Shown: positions 1 to 11,660 of the stretch, one piece after another
Numbering within the stretch: position 1 is the stretch's first letter
How the letters are laid out: each line of letters opens with the position of its first letter
NCBI GenBank assembly: GCA_018398805.1
Contig: JAGFBZ010000906.1
Span: 2,065,001-2,129,000, forward strand
DNA: 64,000 nt
Source of the DNA: Hirundichthys speculiger
Taxonomy: Eukaryota > Chordata > Actinopteri > Beloniformes > Exocoetidae
Direction of reading: 5' to 3'
Translations under genes and position numbers: made by a program
Notes under the pieces: generated by a model
What the model saw: the letters and a program-made list of their open reading frames with translations, nothing else
The model's database searches: none
What the model was told of the DNA's origin: nothing

Positions 1-582
1 TCAATGTCAGATAGCGGCTCGGTGTCCGTTCAGCGATGGCGTTCCTGCTGTGGAGGACTTACTGATTAAAACAGACAGGTGTTTTTAGTCCTTGGAGAAA
101 TAAAGGAGGGAAACCATCAATGGCAACACACTGCCATCATGGAGGAACATCCATAAAATAGATCACGGCGAGGAGAGAATGGATAAGGGTTGGAGGCTCC
201 AACGATCCAATCCATTGTGTGGAGAATCATTACTGACTGCAAAATTAGAGTCCAAAGCTTTTCTTTATGCACACACTCAAATGCTCTTTAAAGAGCAAAA
301 TGAATGTATTTCCAGGATTTGACAGGGAGATTACAATTTGAATACTGTATCTCCTGTACGTCAGATCAGAAGAATGACCATAATAACATCATAACAGTGT
401 TTATCTCTTGAACCTCAACAGGATGCATGTGTTTACTTTGCTTTTTTTTTTTTGGGAGGAAGTTGACACATTTCAATGTTTGTGACGTGGTTTGATCACA
501 GTGCAACAGAGACAAGGATCTTTGGTCACAGCAACTGCTTTTTTGGGGGCGGAGTCAGTCGCCATGCTGAACTCAACCCGCG
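1..582. other. Unique-looking sequence, no gene seen
   Basis: No repeat family, splice-flanked exon or RNA gene is recognisable. A T-run lies at 442-453. Short open frames here are unsupported. Confidence 0.5.
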
Positions 583-608
583 CCCCCCCCCCCCCCCCCC
601 CCCCCCCC
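583..608. repeat. Poly-C tract, 26 bases
   Basis: An uninterrupted run of 26 C. It is one of many long pure C or G runs in this window (see findings). Length in the assembly may be unreliable. Confidence 0.95.
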
Positions 609-668
609 TCACTGCTTTTGAAACTGGTGTCACAACTTTGTGGTGTCTGTCCTCTTCAGACGGTTCAG

Positions 669-1152
669 AAAATTGAATTGAATTGAATTGAATTGAAAAT
701 ACTTTATTAATCCCTTGCGGGAAATTCTTTCGTTGCAGTGCTCCATCCTATAAAACAACAATATTCTACATATATAATAAGTAAATTAACACTTTAAATA
801 CTGCACAATGTACAAAAAAAAATACAAAAAATTACAAATTTACAATTTACAAATTAGGGATTTCAAAATACCCTGTCTAGTAAAAGAAAAGTAACCTAGT
901 GTAAACGGACAGATATATACAGTGAAATGATCCAGAGATAATACAGATTTTACAGATTTAGAGTGATTGGTTGTAAAGTTTGATGGCCACTGGCAGGAAT
1001 GATTTCCTGTGGCGCTCTGTGGTACATCGAGGTGGAATGAGTCTATTGCTGAAGGTGCTTTTTTGTCTGGCCAGCCCTTCATGGAGAGGATGCAAGGAGT
1101 TGTAAGGATGCAAGATGATGCGAAGCTGGTTGGTTGGAGATAAACTAAACAT
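669..1152 (-). mobile_element. 5-prime-truncated non-LTR retrotransposon (LINE) 3-prime end
   Basis: Read on the minus strand this is the last part of a LINE. The frame at 1152-958 ends in ...SFLPVAIKLYNQSL and a stop; a basic stretch followed by F-(I/L)-P-x-A-I-x-L-(Y/L)-N is the usual C-terminal end of reverse-transcriptase ORFs in teleost Rex1/L2-type LINEs. After the stop comes a roughly 260-base A/T-rich 3-prime UTR, the conserved tail GGGATTAATAAAGTATTTTC, and an (AATTC)n-type terminal repeat at 669-697. Everything upstream (endonuclease, RT palm) is missing, as expected for 5-prime truncation during target-primed reverse transcription. The clade name is a recollection of family features; membership of the LINE class is well supported. 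Confidence 0.85.
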
Positions 1153-1256
1153 TTCTTTTTTTCTTCCCTGTTAATGTTTGTTAGGTCGGAATTTTCTTAA
1201 CTTTTTAGGTCCTGAATTAGTGCAGCTAGTGGTTCTCATTTTTGTACAGTTACTCA

Positions 1257-1257
1257 T

Positions 1258-1354
<97 letters not shown>

Positions 1355-1500
1355 GTACTTTATTGATCCCAAACTGGGAAATTGCACTGTAGCAGCAGCA
1401 ATTAAATGGCAATATAAAAAACAGAAGGTATTCCTATTTACAAAATAATTATAAGACACATATAAAAACACACAAGAGCAATAAAAATAAGTGTTATATA
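1257..1500 (-). mobile_element. LINE 3-prime UTR fragment with (ATAG)n tail
   Basis: A pure (ATAG)n array at 1257-1354 is followed by TACTTTATTGATCCCAAAC and then A/T-rich sequence. On the minus strand this reads as a LINE 3-prime UTR ending in GGGATCAATAAAGTA plus a (CTAT)n tail, the same layout as the element 100 bases upstream but with a different tail unit. No coding part is left. The right boundary is approximate. Confidence 0.75.
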
Positions 1501-1673
1501 TTGGTAACAATAGTTACATATTGTTATTAATATTGTTTTCAAGAGCATTATTAATATTCTAGTATTGGAAACATAAATGACATTACCTCTTAGTTTATAT
1601 CACACTGTTTTATTGTTGCTCATTGTTTTTATCAGACTATTTGTTTAATGAACCACATGTCCATTTTACAGTG

Positions 1674-1963
1674 TCTTAGATCAGTGGTGTGCAAATTGTG
1701 GTACGCGTACCACTGGTGGTACGCGGGGGAACGTCATGACTTGTCAATGCATGACAATGCATTATAAATACAACGTTTCAAATAAAATTTAGGTAACAAT
1801 AAATAACCATAATAAGGAATAAACATCTCTCCTGTGTTTAAAGCTAATTGAGAAGGCATATATGGCTATATTTTAAAATTGGTCATCATAGTGGTATTCA
1901 GAGAGCTCAATAGTTTCTCAGGTGGTACGCAGCATTAAAAGTTTGAGAACCACTGTCTTAGAT
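1674..1963. mobile_element. hAT-type MITE with perfect 8-bp target duplication
   Basis: The element spans 1682-1955, starting CAGTGGTGTGCAAA and ending TTTGAGAACCACTG. Both sides carry the identical 8-mer TCTTAGAT (1674-1681 and 1956-1963), the duplication length made by hAT transposases. The CAGTGGTTCTCAA-type terminus is a common hAT end in vertebrates. It has no coding capacity. A second, interrupted copy of the family lies at 46721-47554. Confidence 0.92.
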
Positions 1964-2129
1964 TATTCTTAGTGTATGTTTTGTCTTCACTTTATATCAG
2001 AAATGTAGCAAACTAGCCCAGCTGTAGCCGGTTAGAAACACGTGTTTGGAAACAAAGACCTGGCCAGGTAGATAGAATAGCGTTGTGGGAGATTTTGCCA
2101 TTCTTCTTTTCAGGAAACGCAGGCAGTGG

Positions 2130-2385
2130 ATTGCACCAGAAGAGGACGACATGAAGACAACGGATTGGACGTAGGAACGGAGGCCCGGACCGGCCAATGG
2201 GAGAGCAAAGTCTAAACCGCGGCTCCTCCTCCAGTGACGCACATTTTTGTATAAATTGTTGTTGTATTGTTTAGCTCGGCCTTCTTCTGCTAGAGACTGC
2301 AAAGGAGCTGTGATCACGTTATTGCAATTAAACATCTGTGTTTTACTGAGCAAAGCAAGACTCTCCTTTCCAACAAAGAATACGC
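2130..2385 (+). promoter_or_regulatory. Promoter-like segment, possibly a solo LTR
   Basis: A CCAAT box (2194-2198), a TATAAAT box (2250-2256) and an ATTAAA polyadenylation-like hexamer (2327-2332) occur in that order within about 140 bases, followed by a pyrimidine-rich segment ending near CCAACA. Promoter plus polyadenylation signal packed together is typical of a retrotransposon LTR. I could not find convincing TG/CA ends with a short target duplication, so the LTR reading is inference only. An ordinary promoter is the alternative. Confidence 0.3.
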
Positions 2386-5253
2386 AGCTAGAATCTTTTC
2401 AGAAACGATCCTAACATGTTCAAGAAAGTTGTAAGCAGCTATGAATCTCATTTTCCTCAGGCCTGTTTGTGAATAGAAAATGTTTTCATCCTCGTTTGAA
2501 AGTGTATGAAAGCCCATCTGTCATATATTGATGATTTTACCTTTATCACATGCTCTATAATGTCTTTTGTTTGGTTATTTTGTTCCAATTGATTGAATGT
2601 TCAGGCAGCCACGCGAGGTTTCCTGCTCCGTGAGGGGTTTTTCCAGCTGTGCAGCGGATAAACTGCCGGCTCAGAATTAGCCCGTTGCTATATGTTCCTC
2701 GGCACTCGTGTCCCAGAGGGCTCACGGTGACTCAGATGTGTTTGTGTATCGTTTCATCATATTTACAGCATGCGGGGCGGCGTCGTTGTGGGAAAGCTAA
2801 TTGGATTTCCTGGCTGAGCGTGCCGCGGCTCCGCCGCCGCGCACCCGTCAGCGTGGTGGTGACACGTCGCGTTGCGCTGTGGCGCGTCTGCAGCGGAGAG
2901 GAAAAGCCCAGAGGCCCGCAAATATCATGCAACTGGTGAATTTGTCACCCTTGCATCACGCCGCAGTCACCACAGCTGTACGAGCCTGATTTATAGTATA
3001 ACTCAGACTAAAACCACATTTTAGAATTCTGTCCATCTGCTGCGACGGGATCATTTTATTTTGGCTTATGTCTGCCATGCGGCGGGAAAAAAAATCAACA
3101 GAGTGAACAGGGGAAGCACTGTATATTTTGGGCCTCTTTAAAAGTTTGACACACGGCTGGACTCGCCGTGCAGCTGTAAACAGATGAGGACGATGGAGGC
3201 AGTGGCCTTGGGTGAAACCGGCTCTGGCAGAACTGAAGAATTATTTACTGTACTCACCACTCCGTCTGCTCCTTTTCCTCAGAATTAAAACTAAAAGAGG
3301 AATAAACATTGCTGAATTTTTCCCAGGAATTGCTTCGATTCATTATGTGCATAACTTGCCTAATGGGCACTTCCCGCCATGCCTACCCACCATGCATTGC
3401 AGAGGCTCTAATATGCTCTCAGCGCTATGGGAAGACTCGGAAAGGTGGAGTCAGCAGGACTGGTGATGAATTGTTTTGTTTTCTTTAACATAAGGACAGT
3501 TCACTACTACTAGAAGTAGTGGCAAGCCCAAAGAACAAATGGGCTACAGGGACGGAGGACGTGGAGCGTAGTGTGTTTTTTTGGAGCAAAAAGCTTTTTG
3601 TGAGAAAGATTTTTTGCTATAAAGAGTCCCCACAGCAAACAGAGCTGATTAATTCAGGCCCTCCAGCCCCCGTCTCTGAAAATGATTCCCCCCACAGCAC
3701 AGGAGCACTTGGGCATGTTTAGCGCAAATGTAATTACGGCCTCGGTAAGCGGCCAGCTTTTTAAAGAACCCCCCTCTCCCCCCTCTCCCACTTCAATACC
3801 TGATGATGTCATGGCCCTTTGTGAGGTTGCAGAAACTCCTCAAATCAACTGCCACTCATGACCTTTTCAGTTTTTTTTCCCCTCTCTCCCCCTTTGCCCG
3901 GCTCTTTCTTCCTCTTTTTTCTTTCTCTAGTTCATAACCAAGGTTCCCTTTATGGGTTGATGAAGCAGCCCCCCTCCCATTGGCTCCCTCTGCTTTTGGA
4001 ACCACTTTATGAGAAATGCATGCCCCTGTTTCAATGTATTGATAGTCCTCACAGACGTCCCGGTCTTTTGTCTTCCTGGCCAGCTGAAGTCTAAAAAGTT
4101 CCAGAACATGGAGAAAAAAAAAAGGGGACTCAGCATATGGCTTTGTCCTGCCAATCCTGCCTCTAAACATATTTGACTGCAGACATATTGCAGTTCGAGA
4201 GACCAGAGCAATGCAGCTTGGAGAATTTCAACCTTTTTTATTGCCACTCTCGGTGGCAGAAAGGAATGTAATCTGGCAAACAAATGTTGTGACAGACAGC
4301 TTGTCTGGAGGATTTTATGGCCCGTCTGTGCTGTTGGTACATGGATATACCAGCCCCCTTGATAGTTAACGCTGCACACATTCACTTTTGTCAAACAGTT
4401 TTTGATTGGTTTACTGTGTCCTTTATGTCGTCTCTTGAGTGTGTGACTCTAATTAAAGGTCCAGCACCGCACATTTAACAAAAAAGGCAAAAAAAAAAAA
4501 AAGAGAGGCTGATAATGGCGCAGCACTAATACCAGACTCACAGCCCGCAAGCACAAGACAGGCAGATTCGTGGAAATGTGTTCTTTTCTCTTTCTTTTTG
4601 ACGGATGAGCACCCGGAGAAAAGGTACTCAGTGTTTCAGTGTTTCAGAATTTCAGGAGACTGTTTTTGTGGAGATACTTGAGCTCTATGCAAATTTTTGC
4701 ATAAATACTTCTAAACTGACACACTTTTTAGAAAAGTGACGTGTGTGGCTACACCTAAGAACCCTCATGTTCTTTCTTTTCTTTTTTCTTCTTCTTTTTC
4801 AGTGAAGGTCAGGGATTTGCATGAGACTCAGGAGTGATTTAAAAAAAAAAAAAGCACTACAAAGCAGGAAAATGCAAAAACCCCTAAAAGGTGAAGTGAA
4901 TAATAACACAAGGAGCAAGACCACCTAAATGACAACAGATCAGAGAGGGAGAAAGGAAGAGCAGGATGATATAAAGACAAAGACATGGCGGGCCAACGGG
5001 CCACAGGTGTGAACAGTCGAGACAGATTTTCAAAATAAGACAGGAAGTAGAACAAACCAGTAAATGATAAAAACCAAACTGGAGAACAGTTTTAATAAAG
5101 GCGACATAAGAAAGTCTAAAGAAGAAAAACCCAGAATAAAACAACTTAAGACTAAAGAAAAAAAAACACAAAAGAGAGGCCATGCAGCACAAAAACCCAA
5201 ACTGATCAAAACCCTACATCATGACAGTGAAACCAACATCTGACTATTTTTTT
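2386..5253. other. Intergenic-like sequence without recognisable gene
   Basis: 2640-3000 is relatively CpG-rich (many GCG/CGC steps around 2775-2900). 3770-4160 is rich in pyrimidine runs. 4830-5230 on the minus strand is T-rich and repeat-like but I could not classify it. Homopolymer A or T runs lie near 4488-4502 and 4839-4853. The longer open frames (for example 155 codons on the minus strand from 4394) show no domain, no splice context and low-complexity composition. Confidence 0.45.
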
Positions 5254-5671
5254 TACCTCCGCCAAGGAGGTTATGTTTTTGCCAGCGTTTGTCTGTCTGT
5301 CTGTGTTCAAGATAACTCAAAATGTTATGGATGGATTTTGATAAAATTTTCAGGAGTTATCAGAAATGTGAAAAGGAAGAACTGATTTCATTTTGGCTGT
5401 GATCCGGAAGAAATTCTGGATCACTTTCAAATTTTCAATAAGATGGCGGTCAATGGGGCCGAAAATTTTGTTTCTCAATATCTCCGTTAATTATTGTCCA
5501 AAACTCATGAAATTTGACTCAGTGATTGACAATGGGAACCTCTATCAAATTTCAAAGGCTGATCCAGATCTGATCCAGAACACGGATTTTATCGTAATCT
5601 GTAAATCGTTATATGGGGGAACTGTTACGCTTGGCAGAGGTCTGCGCTCTCCGAATGCTTTTCTAGTTTTT
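5254..5671 (+). repeat. Unclassified interspersed repeat, copy 1
   Basis: Begins ACCTCCGCCAAGGAGGTTAT and ends near CTCTCCGAATGCTTTTCTAG. A clearly homologous copy in opposite orientation lies at 21224-21672, matching along the whole length. The CCTCCGCCAAGGAGG end is itself a near-palindrome, and a related CCTCTGCCAAGC occurs near the other end on the complementary strand. The family is widespread in fish by recollection, but I cannot name its class. The open frame at 5393-5743 runs through the repeat and out of it. Confidence 0.8.
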
Positions 5672-7594
5672 AAAGCAATGCAGAACAGCTTTTTGTCTTT
5701 GAGATTTTTAGCACCCGTCGTCCTGGGAGGAGCAGTTTCCTGATGGACTAGCCAGGCAAATCTAAGTTTTCCGGTGGTAAAGTCTAGATTTCTTGGTTAA
5801 TTCTCCACACGAATGTGTTTACAAGCTGGTAAATATAAGCAGGGAGAAAGGCAACCTTAGGAAAACTAAAGATGTTGATTGAGCAGGTAAAATAATAAGA
5901 AATTTTTTCACAAATTGTCTATAATAGCATAAATAGAGATGTTTTTGCCGTGACATTCAGTGGTACGTCCTTGGATTTCTGCAGCATTCCTGCCCGACTA
6001 CGTTTCCAGCCAATACAAGAGTCTGTGGAGATGAAAAAAAAATTTCAGTCTGGCTCATTTTATTTTAGGCCAGAACATTGATCAAAGTCTGCCTGAGATG
6101 TACTCTTGTTTAGCTTGACCACTCTCTCGTTGGTTCTCTCTCTTCTTCTCTGCCGATACTTTCTTTGGCTACCACACGTCACATCAGGTTATCAGGAGTT
6201 CGGAGAAGTGACCCATTTACCACGACAACAGAGAATAAAAGGCAACAGCTGGACCTAAATGGCATGTCACGCAGCTCTGAACGCATCGGAGTATTTTGAA
6301 ATGACCTCACATGTTGAGAAATGAAGTAAAGAAAGTCTCGTATTAACTTGGCACCAGAGAGGCATCAGTGTTGTCTCAGTCAACTTTACCAGATGACTTT
6401 AGAACAACGGTTCACCTGGATTGTAGCCTCGGAGAAACCCAGTGAAGGTACTGGAACATAAAACATATATCATCTTCAGTTTTTTACTGACTGCATGGCC
6501 TCCAGTCTGTTAATCAACTTTACTTTTTCATTCAGGAGGTTCTTCCTGATCGAGAAACCATGTAGTCTCTTCCGAACTGGGGAGCTCACTGACGGGAACG
6601 TCAGTTAAACGTGATCCGAAGACGCTTCCTTAAACCGCTGAGTGTTGACAGACAGCCAGAGACGTGTTGATGGGCTGGTTTGATCATTCACGAATAACAG
6701 AAATAGTGGAAGAACGACGGGTCGAGTTTTTACACGGTTGAATGTTTGCGGAAAGCGAACGTCAGAGGGTGTCGAGAAGACCACCGGTGAAAGCCTCCAG
6801 CTCATTTACGGAGCTGTAAATGACGCGACGCCGCCTGGTGAAGAAGTTAAATGAAAACTTTCATTTTGAAAACGGTAACGTGGTTGTTATGGAGCTGTGG
6901 CAGTGGTCTTCCCTCTCCGTTGGTTTGCCTTGTCATAAAGATCTATTGGGCAAAATTAATGGATCAGAGCCGGAGCTGTGAAAATCCGTGAAGGTTTTCT
7001 CGACCCCCGGGGACTTTTCAGCGGCATACGTACAGTTTATGTCCAACTTTATTTGTCGGTGTGGGAGGGAATTAGTGTCTGCACTCATTTGTCCTTTGGC
7101 CTGATCTTCCATCTCCTGCTATGGGTTGTTTTTTCATCTCTTTCCGTCCAAGCGATTACGGCGCACTTAAATGCCTAACTGGCTTTGCCCCTTATTAGCA
7201 GTACTATTATACAGGCCTTGGGATTCTCATGTGTGCAGCCATCTGTAGAGAGGAGACACCATTCAGATCCATCCATAATTCAAACCGTAGTTATTCTTTC
7301 AGCGGTGAACCCCGGAGCCTTTGTGAGGGCCGTTCTTATCCTGTGCTTGCAGGGCCCCTCTCTGCAGTCTTTTGATCATTGCCTCACCTTTGTTCTGAAT
7401 TAAAAGAAACCTTTCAGATAACACAAACCATTATTGTTCGTTTGTTGCCAATGGGTTTCTGGTAATAAATTAGTTGGTGTTCAAAATGAAATGTCTGTAA
7501 AAAAAAATAAATAAATGCATGTTCACCACGTTTGCCTTCATTTTTGCAGACTTCATGTTACACATGGTGACCATCATTATTATTATCATTAATA
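5672..7594. other. Unique-looking sequence, no gene seen
   Basis: No repeat family, exon or RNA gene recognised. Base composition is mixed, with short A-runs near 6034 and 7499. Confidence 0.45.
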
Positions 7595-7616
7595 TTATTA
7601 GCTATTGGCTATTAGT

Positions 7617-8676
7617 CAGTAGGAATGGGAATTGATAAGATTTTTCTGATTCCGATTCCATCATCGATACGGTTTAACGATTCGATTCTTTATCGATTCT
7701 AATTTGGGGAAAAAGAAGAACAAACAGTTTTATTAGCATCAATTTTTTTTTTTAACTTAGAAGTCACGACCTTACAAACTCAACAGCGAGGTCAAAAGAG
7801 GCCCAAAGCCTGGATAACGTGTTATCTGTTGTAATATGTAACTGTGCAATTACACAAGAATGTGTAACATTTTACTAACAGATTTTTCCTAATAGAAATG
7901 AAAAAAATCTACCTTTTAAAAGAATATATGAGCTCACTAAGCACTCAAAAATAATAATAAAGAAAGATTAATACTATCAAATACAACAGAACAGTGCATA
8001 GTACAAATCTGCAAATACTATGAAGAATTAACAATTCTTTTGCAGAAAAATAATCATGTCTTCCAGCCTCTGAACCAGCCAGACTCTCTCTCTCATCGTC
8101 ACGGTCATCTTCTAAATGTAATGCAGAAGGCATTCGTTTAATAGCATAGCGTTAATGTTATAGCGTGTTTTACAAAGAAGCACATAGGCAGTGGGATAGC
8201 TACTTACCAGAGTTACCAGAGGTGATCTTAGCTTGGCTACTGCTGCTGGGTTGAGATCCATCAGTCCGAAGCGTCAAAAACACGACACTCGTTATCGTAT
8301 GTTGTATGTTCAAATGTTTCTGCATGTTAGCCGTGTTCCCTCCCGACGCTGTTATCTCCACTTTACAATGACTGCTAGTTGCCTTGTTGTCATCTTTCTT
8401 TGGTGAAGTGAAGCCAAACTTTGGAGCGTTTGAACCTGGTCGGCGCCATTGTTGTTTACAACTGCAATGTGCGTGCTAAACCGACGTAACTTAATCACGT
8501 AAGTGCTTTCTGGAATTGACTGTGTGTAAATTACGTGAGATTCGTGCTGGTTGGAATCGATAAGAGAATAGCTCGGTAAACTGCCAAACGATTCCATGGA
8601 ATTGAAACATACGGAACCGGTTCTCTACAGGAACCGGTTCTCTACAGGAACCGGTTCTCGATTCCCAACCCTACTG
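7617..8676. mobile_element. hAT-like non-autonomous element, about 1.06 kb
   Basis: The left end CAGTAGGAATGGGAATTGAT and the complement of the right end CAGTAGGGTTGGGAATCGAG form an imperfect terminal inverted repeat starting with the hAT-typical CAG. The right subterminal part has a tandem GAACCGGTTCTCTACAG. The 8-mers outside the ends (CTATTAGT and TTATTAGC) share a 6-base TATTAG core, fitting an aged 8-bp target duplication. The flanks are in addition part of a longer 28-base direct repeat (see findings). I see no transposase remnant; the interior at 8330-8470 looks like a 5-prime untranslated segment. Confidence 0.8.
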
Positions 8677-8704
8677 TTATTAGCTACTGGATATTAGTCA
8701 GTAG

Positions 8705-11055
8705 CATAAAGGTGGTAGAAGTGCAAGTATAAAATAAAATCTAATTGAAAATTGCAAATACTCATTTTTTTTCTTTTTTGTGACTCTTCATAAGTTAAAC
8801 TAAGTAGAGGATCTATTTAACTTTTCCGCCAATGCCATCGCCTGCATGACAGTGGTACAACTTCTACAGCCCGTCGCACTCAACTGATATTTAACAAAAG
8901 TGTGTTTTAGGCTTTTGTACTTCTCCAAAGAGCAAAAAGTCAATTAAACTAACATGTCTTATCACACTGGTTGTTACTTTCACCCCTCCTGTGAGGAAGT
9001 ACAGCCACCACCCTGACAGCAGGAAAGTTTATGTGATCCGAGGGAGCTCACGGAACTTTGGCACGTGTGATGGATGGATGAAGTCGGCCAGGTATATTAG
9101 AGCACACCGTCGCGGAGCTTCATTATCTGCCGGCCATATCTGCTCAGAGGAACCCGTCTGTCTGCCTGGGGTCTTCCTCAGCTGTAATAAGACAGCTCTG
9201 ATATTATCTAATGACAAGGCAGACATCCCGGTTCCTGATGCCATTATCAAAAGTGGCCTCATCAATCAGAGGGCCGTGTGACGGGGGAGGTGTGCGTGAT
9301 GACAGGAGAGATCGGTGATGAGAGGCTCCGGAGGAGGAAGAGGTGGGATGATCTGAGGAGTGTCGGGGTGGCAGGCAGGAAGAGGCGGGGAGTAATGAGG
9401 CGGTCCACCTATTACCCCCCTCCGTCCGGGCAAGGGCGTCGCTGGGAGCGACCTCTGTTCACACACACCTAACGCCACCTCCACGTCAATCAAAAAAAAC
9501 ATCATCTCTGCTGTAGAAAGCTGCTCTGAACCCAACCGACGCTCATTTCACAACATTTAAGGATGTCCACTTTTACACAACAGGTGTCATTTTAGTTTTA
9601 TGAAATCAGGATTTCACTCATTTCATGCAGGATTAGGAAACGGCTCTCGGTAAACCGCTCGAATGAATCGTTCGATAGAATTACATAACTATAATCATGC
9701 GTTCTGTCAGTTTGAGGACACGCCGCAGGCTGAGCTCAAAGGCGCGCTCGCGGTTGCTCAAGCACAGGAAATTTCTAACACGCTGAACGAAGTGGCGAGC
9801 GGCGTGGAGGAAGGGCCTTTAAAATGTTTGGAAATTCTAACTCTCTCCATCTGACATCTTTGTGCGAAAAAGAAAAGCAGAGGAACCTTTTGACAACGAC
9901 ATTTTTCACATGACGGAGGCCGCAGGAAAAAGTGCCTTTGAGAGGCAGTGAAGCCCGGGAAAATTGTTTGTTGACCACACAACAACCATCTTCCCGGGGC
10001 TGTCAGGCCTGCATGGCATGAGGAATTCCTTTGAGGAGCAGATTAATAGTTCATTTTCATGGCGCTTGTGCGGAGGCTGAAAGAGAAAGCGCAGAGGGAA
10101 ACGTGACACGCACAGAAAAATGTAATGAGCTTTTCTCATTTTTTAATTTTATTCTTAAATTTGAAGATATTCATATTTATGGCACAAGCTTATACAAATG
10201 TTTTTTTTCTTCCACATAAAGAGTAGCCTGCTGTTCCACCGGTGTTTTTGTCTCGGCCGGTTGGCGACAGCATCAACAGGAATGCAGCGAGGAACTTCAG
10301 GAAGACTGTCGCCGCGTCCTTGTTTTCCCACAATCTTCCTTTAATTTTATCAGGGACTGCAAAAACAATGGTCTGCTTTTCACAAAAAAAAATGCTTTGC
10401 ATGCTTTTGCTGAACGTATCTGAATTAGAATGGAAATAAAATCAGCTTTAGGCCTGAACAGAATTACCCAGAAGAGATTCCTAGACTTTCTTTGCAGTGA
10501 AACGCACACTTTTGTTCTTGTTATTGTAATAATTCAATTAAAGATGCTTACAAAAAAATCAAATTTAACAAAACAGAAGGATTCTTGAAAATAAGTCCCT
10601 TTTTAACAGCCCCCTGACATTTGCAGAGTCTCCCTCCTCCTGTTTAATAGATGCTCCATGATAAAGCAGCCCATGATTTGTTTTCTGTTGCCTGAAATGG
10701 ATTTGCAGTTTTAGGAAGAGCGTCACATAATTTGTTGATAATATGTGTGCTTGCGAAAGGGCAGAGACAGCACATTCTTTTACAGGTTGTGCTAAGTATT
10801 CATTTGCAACCGGGACATTAGTCCTTATTTGTTGCCAGTGTCACACTTTATAGCCTCGGGAACCCGCTCAACAAACACTAACAAATCACTTTCTGGGGGC
10901 CACGGCAGGTAACCTTACGGTAAGTGGGTACAAACTTTAGTCTGTTCCCAAAGTTTTTTTTTTTTTTTTTTTACACTGGTAATTGTTCTAAGTGCGGGTA
11001 TCAATCAGAGCTCTTGCCATTTACAGTACATTATCTCCTGCATTAGCTCGCTTGA
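8705..11055. other. Unique-looking sequence, no gene seen
   Basis: 9020-9270 is of even composition without simple repeats and looks like single-copy, possibly conserved non-coding DNA, but that cannot be judged from one sequence. A T-run lies at about 10954-10972. No exon or transposon ends found. Confidence 0.4.
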
Positions 11056-11059
11056 ATTA

Positions 11060-11660
11060 CGCGCGAGCGCAAGTGGAGACAATTGCGAGCGCACGGGTGT
11101 GCGTGAGTGTGTGTGTGCGTGCACGTGCAGGTATCCTGTCAGTGCACGGTCAGAGAGTTAGTGGCAGGCGCGGGTTACGTCCTCCATAGATCAGGGGACC
11201 CGCTAATGGCGCATGATGCCGCGGCGCCATGTAAAAGAGCGACGTTATTGATCGAGCGCGCGCTGCGTCTTGTTGCCCCCCAAACACCTGTGATTTTTAA
11301 TGGCACGCTTACTTTTTCATGGTTGTGGGAATAAATCACCGTGGCTGTGCTGCTCTGGATGGAGGTGTGTGTGTGGGGAGGGGGGGAAGGTTGGGTGGAC
11401 CCAGTAACGCGCCAGAGCGCTCCATCACATTTTATATTGTGTTAATAATGTCAGATGCATGTGGGGTGGGGGGGGCTGTGCGCATTCATCACGGGCTCCG
11501 AGGTGCACGGGGGAGCGAGGACGGGACAGCGTGTCTCGCTGGGAGACAGACGCCTCCATTGAGCTCTCCGTCATTCCTCCGCGGACGCAGACGGAGACGG
11601 CGAGGATCTATATAAGCGCCATGCGACAATACGTCTGTTGGTCCTCCGCCCGGGAAGAGC
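11060..11660 (+). promoter_or_regulatory. CpG-rich segment with TATA box, candidate promoter
   Basis: CpG steps are far denser than in the surrounding A/T-rich DNA (for example ACGCGCGAGCGC near 11058, and GCGCGCGCTGCG near 11256). A consensus TATATAAG lies at 11609-11616, preceded by GC-rich sequence. No gene is recognisable downstream in the window, so the product, if any, is unknown. A developmental enhancer or an alternative first exon are equally possible. Confidence 0.3.

Noticed and set aside
1257..1354. Regular (ATAG)n array considered as a CRISPR-like or satellite array
   Set aside because: Pure 4-base repeat without spacers, adjoining a LINE 3-prime end, so it is the LINE tail.
3927..4394. 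155-codon minus-strand open frame
   Set aside because: No domain, overlaps pyrimidine-rich low-complexity DNA, and competing frames overlap it.
5393..5743. 116-codon frame whose protein resembles a frame at 21210-21410
   Set aside because: The likeness comes from the two copies of one interspersed repeat, not from coding constraint; both frames run past the repeat edge or lack a shared start.
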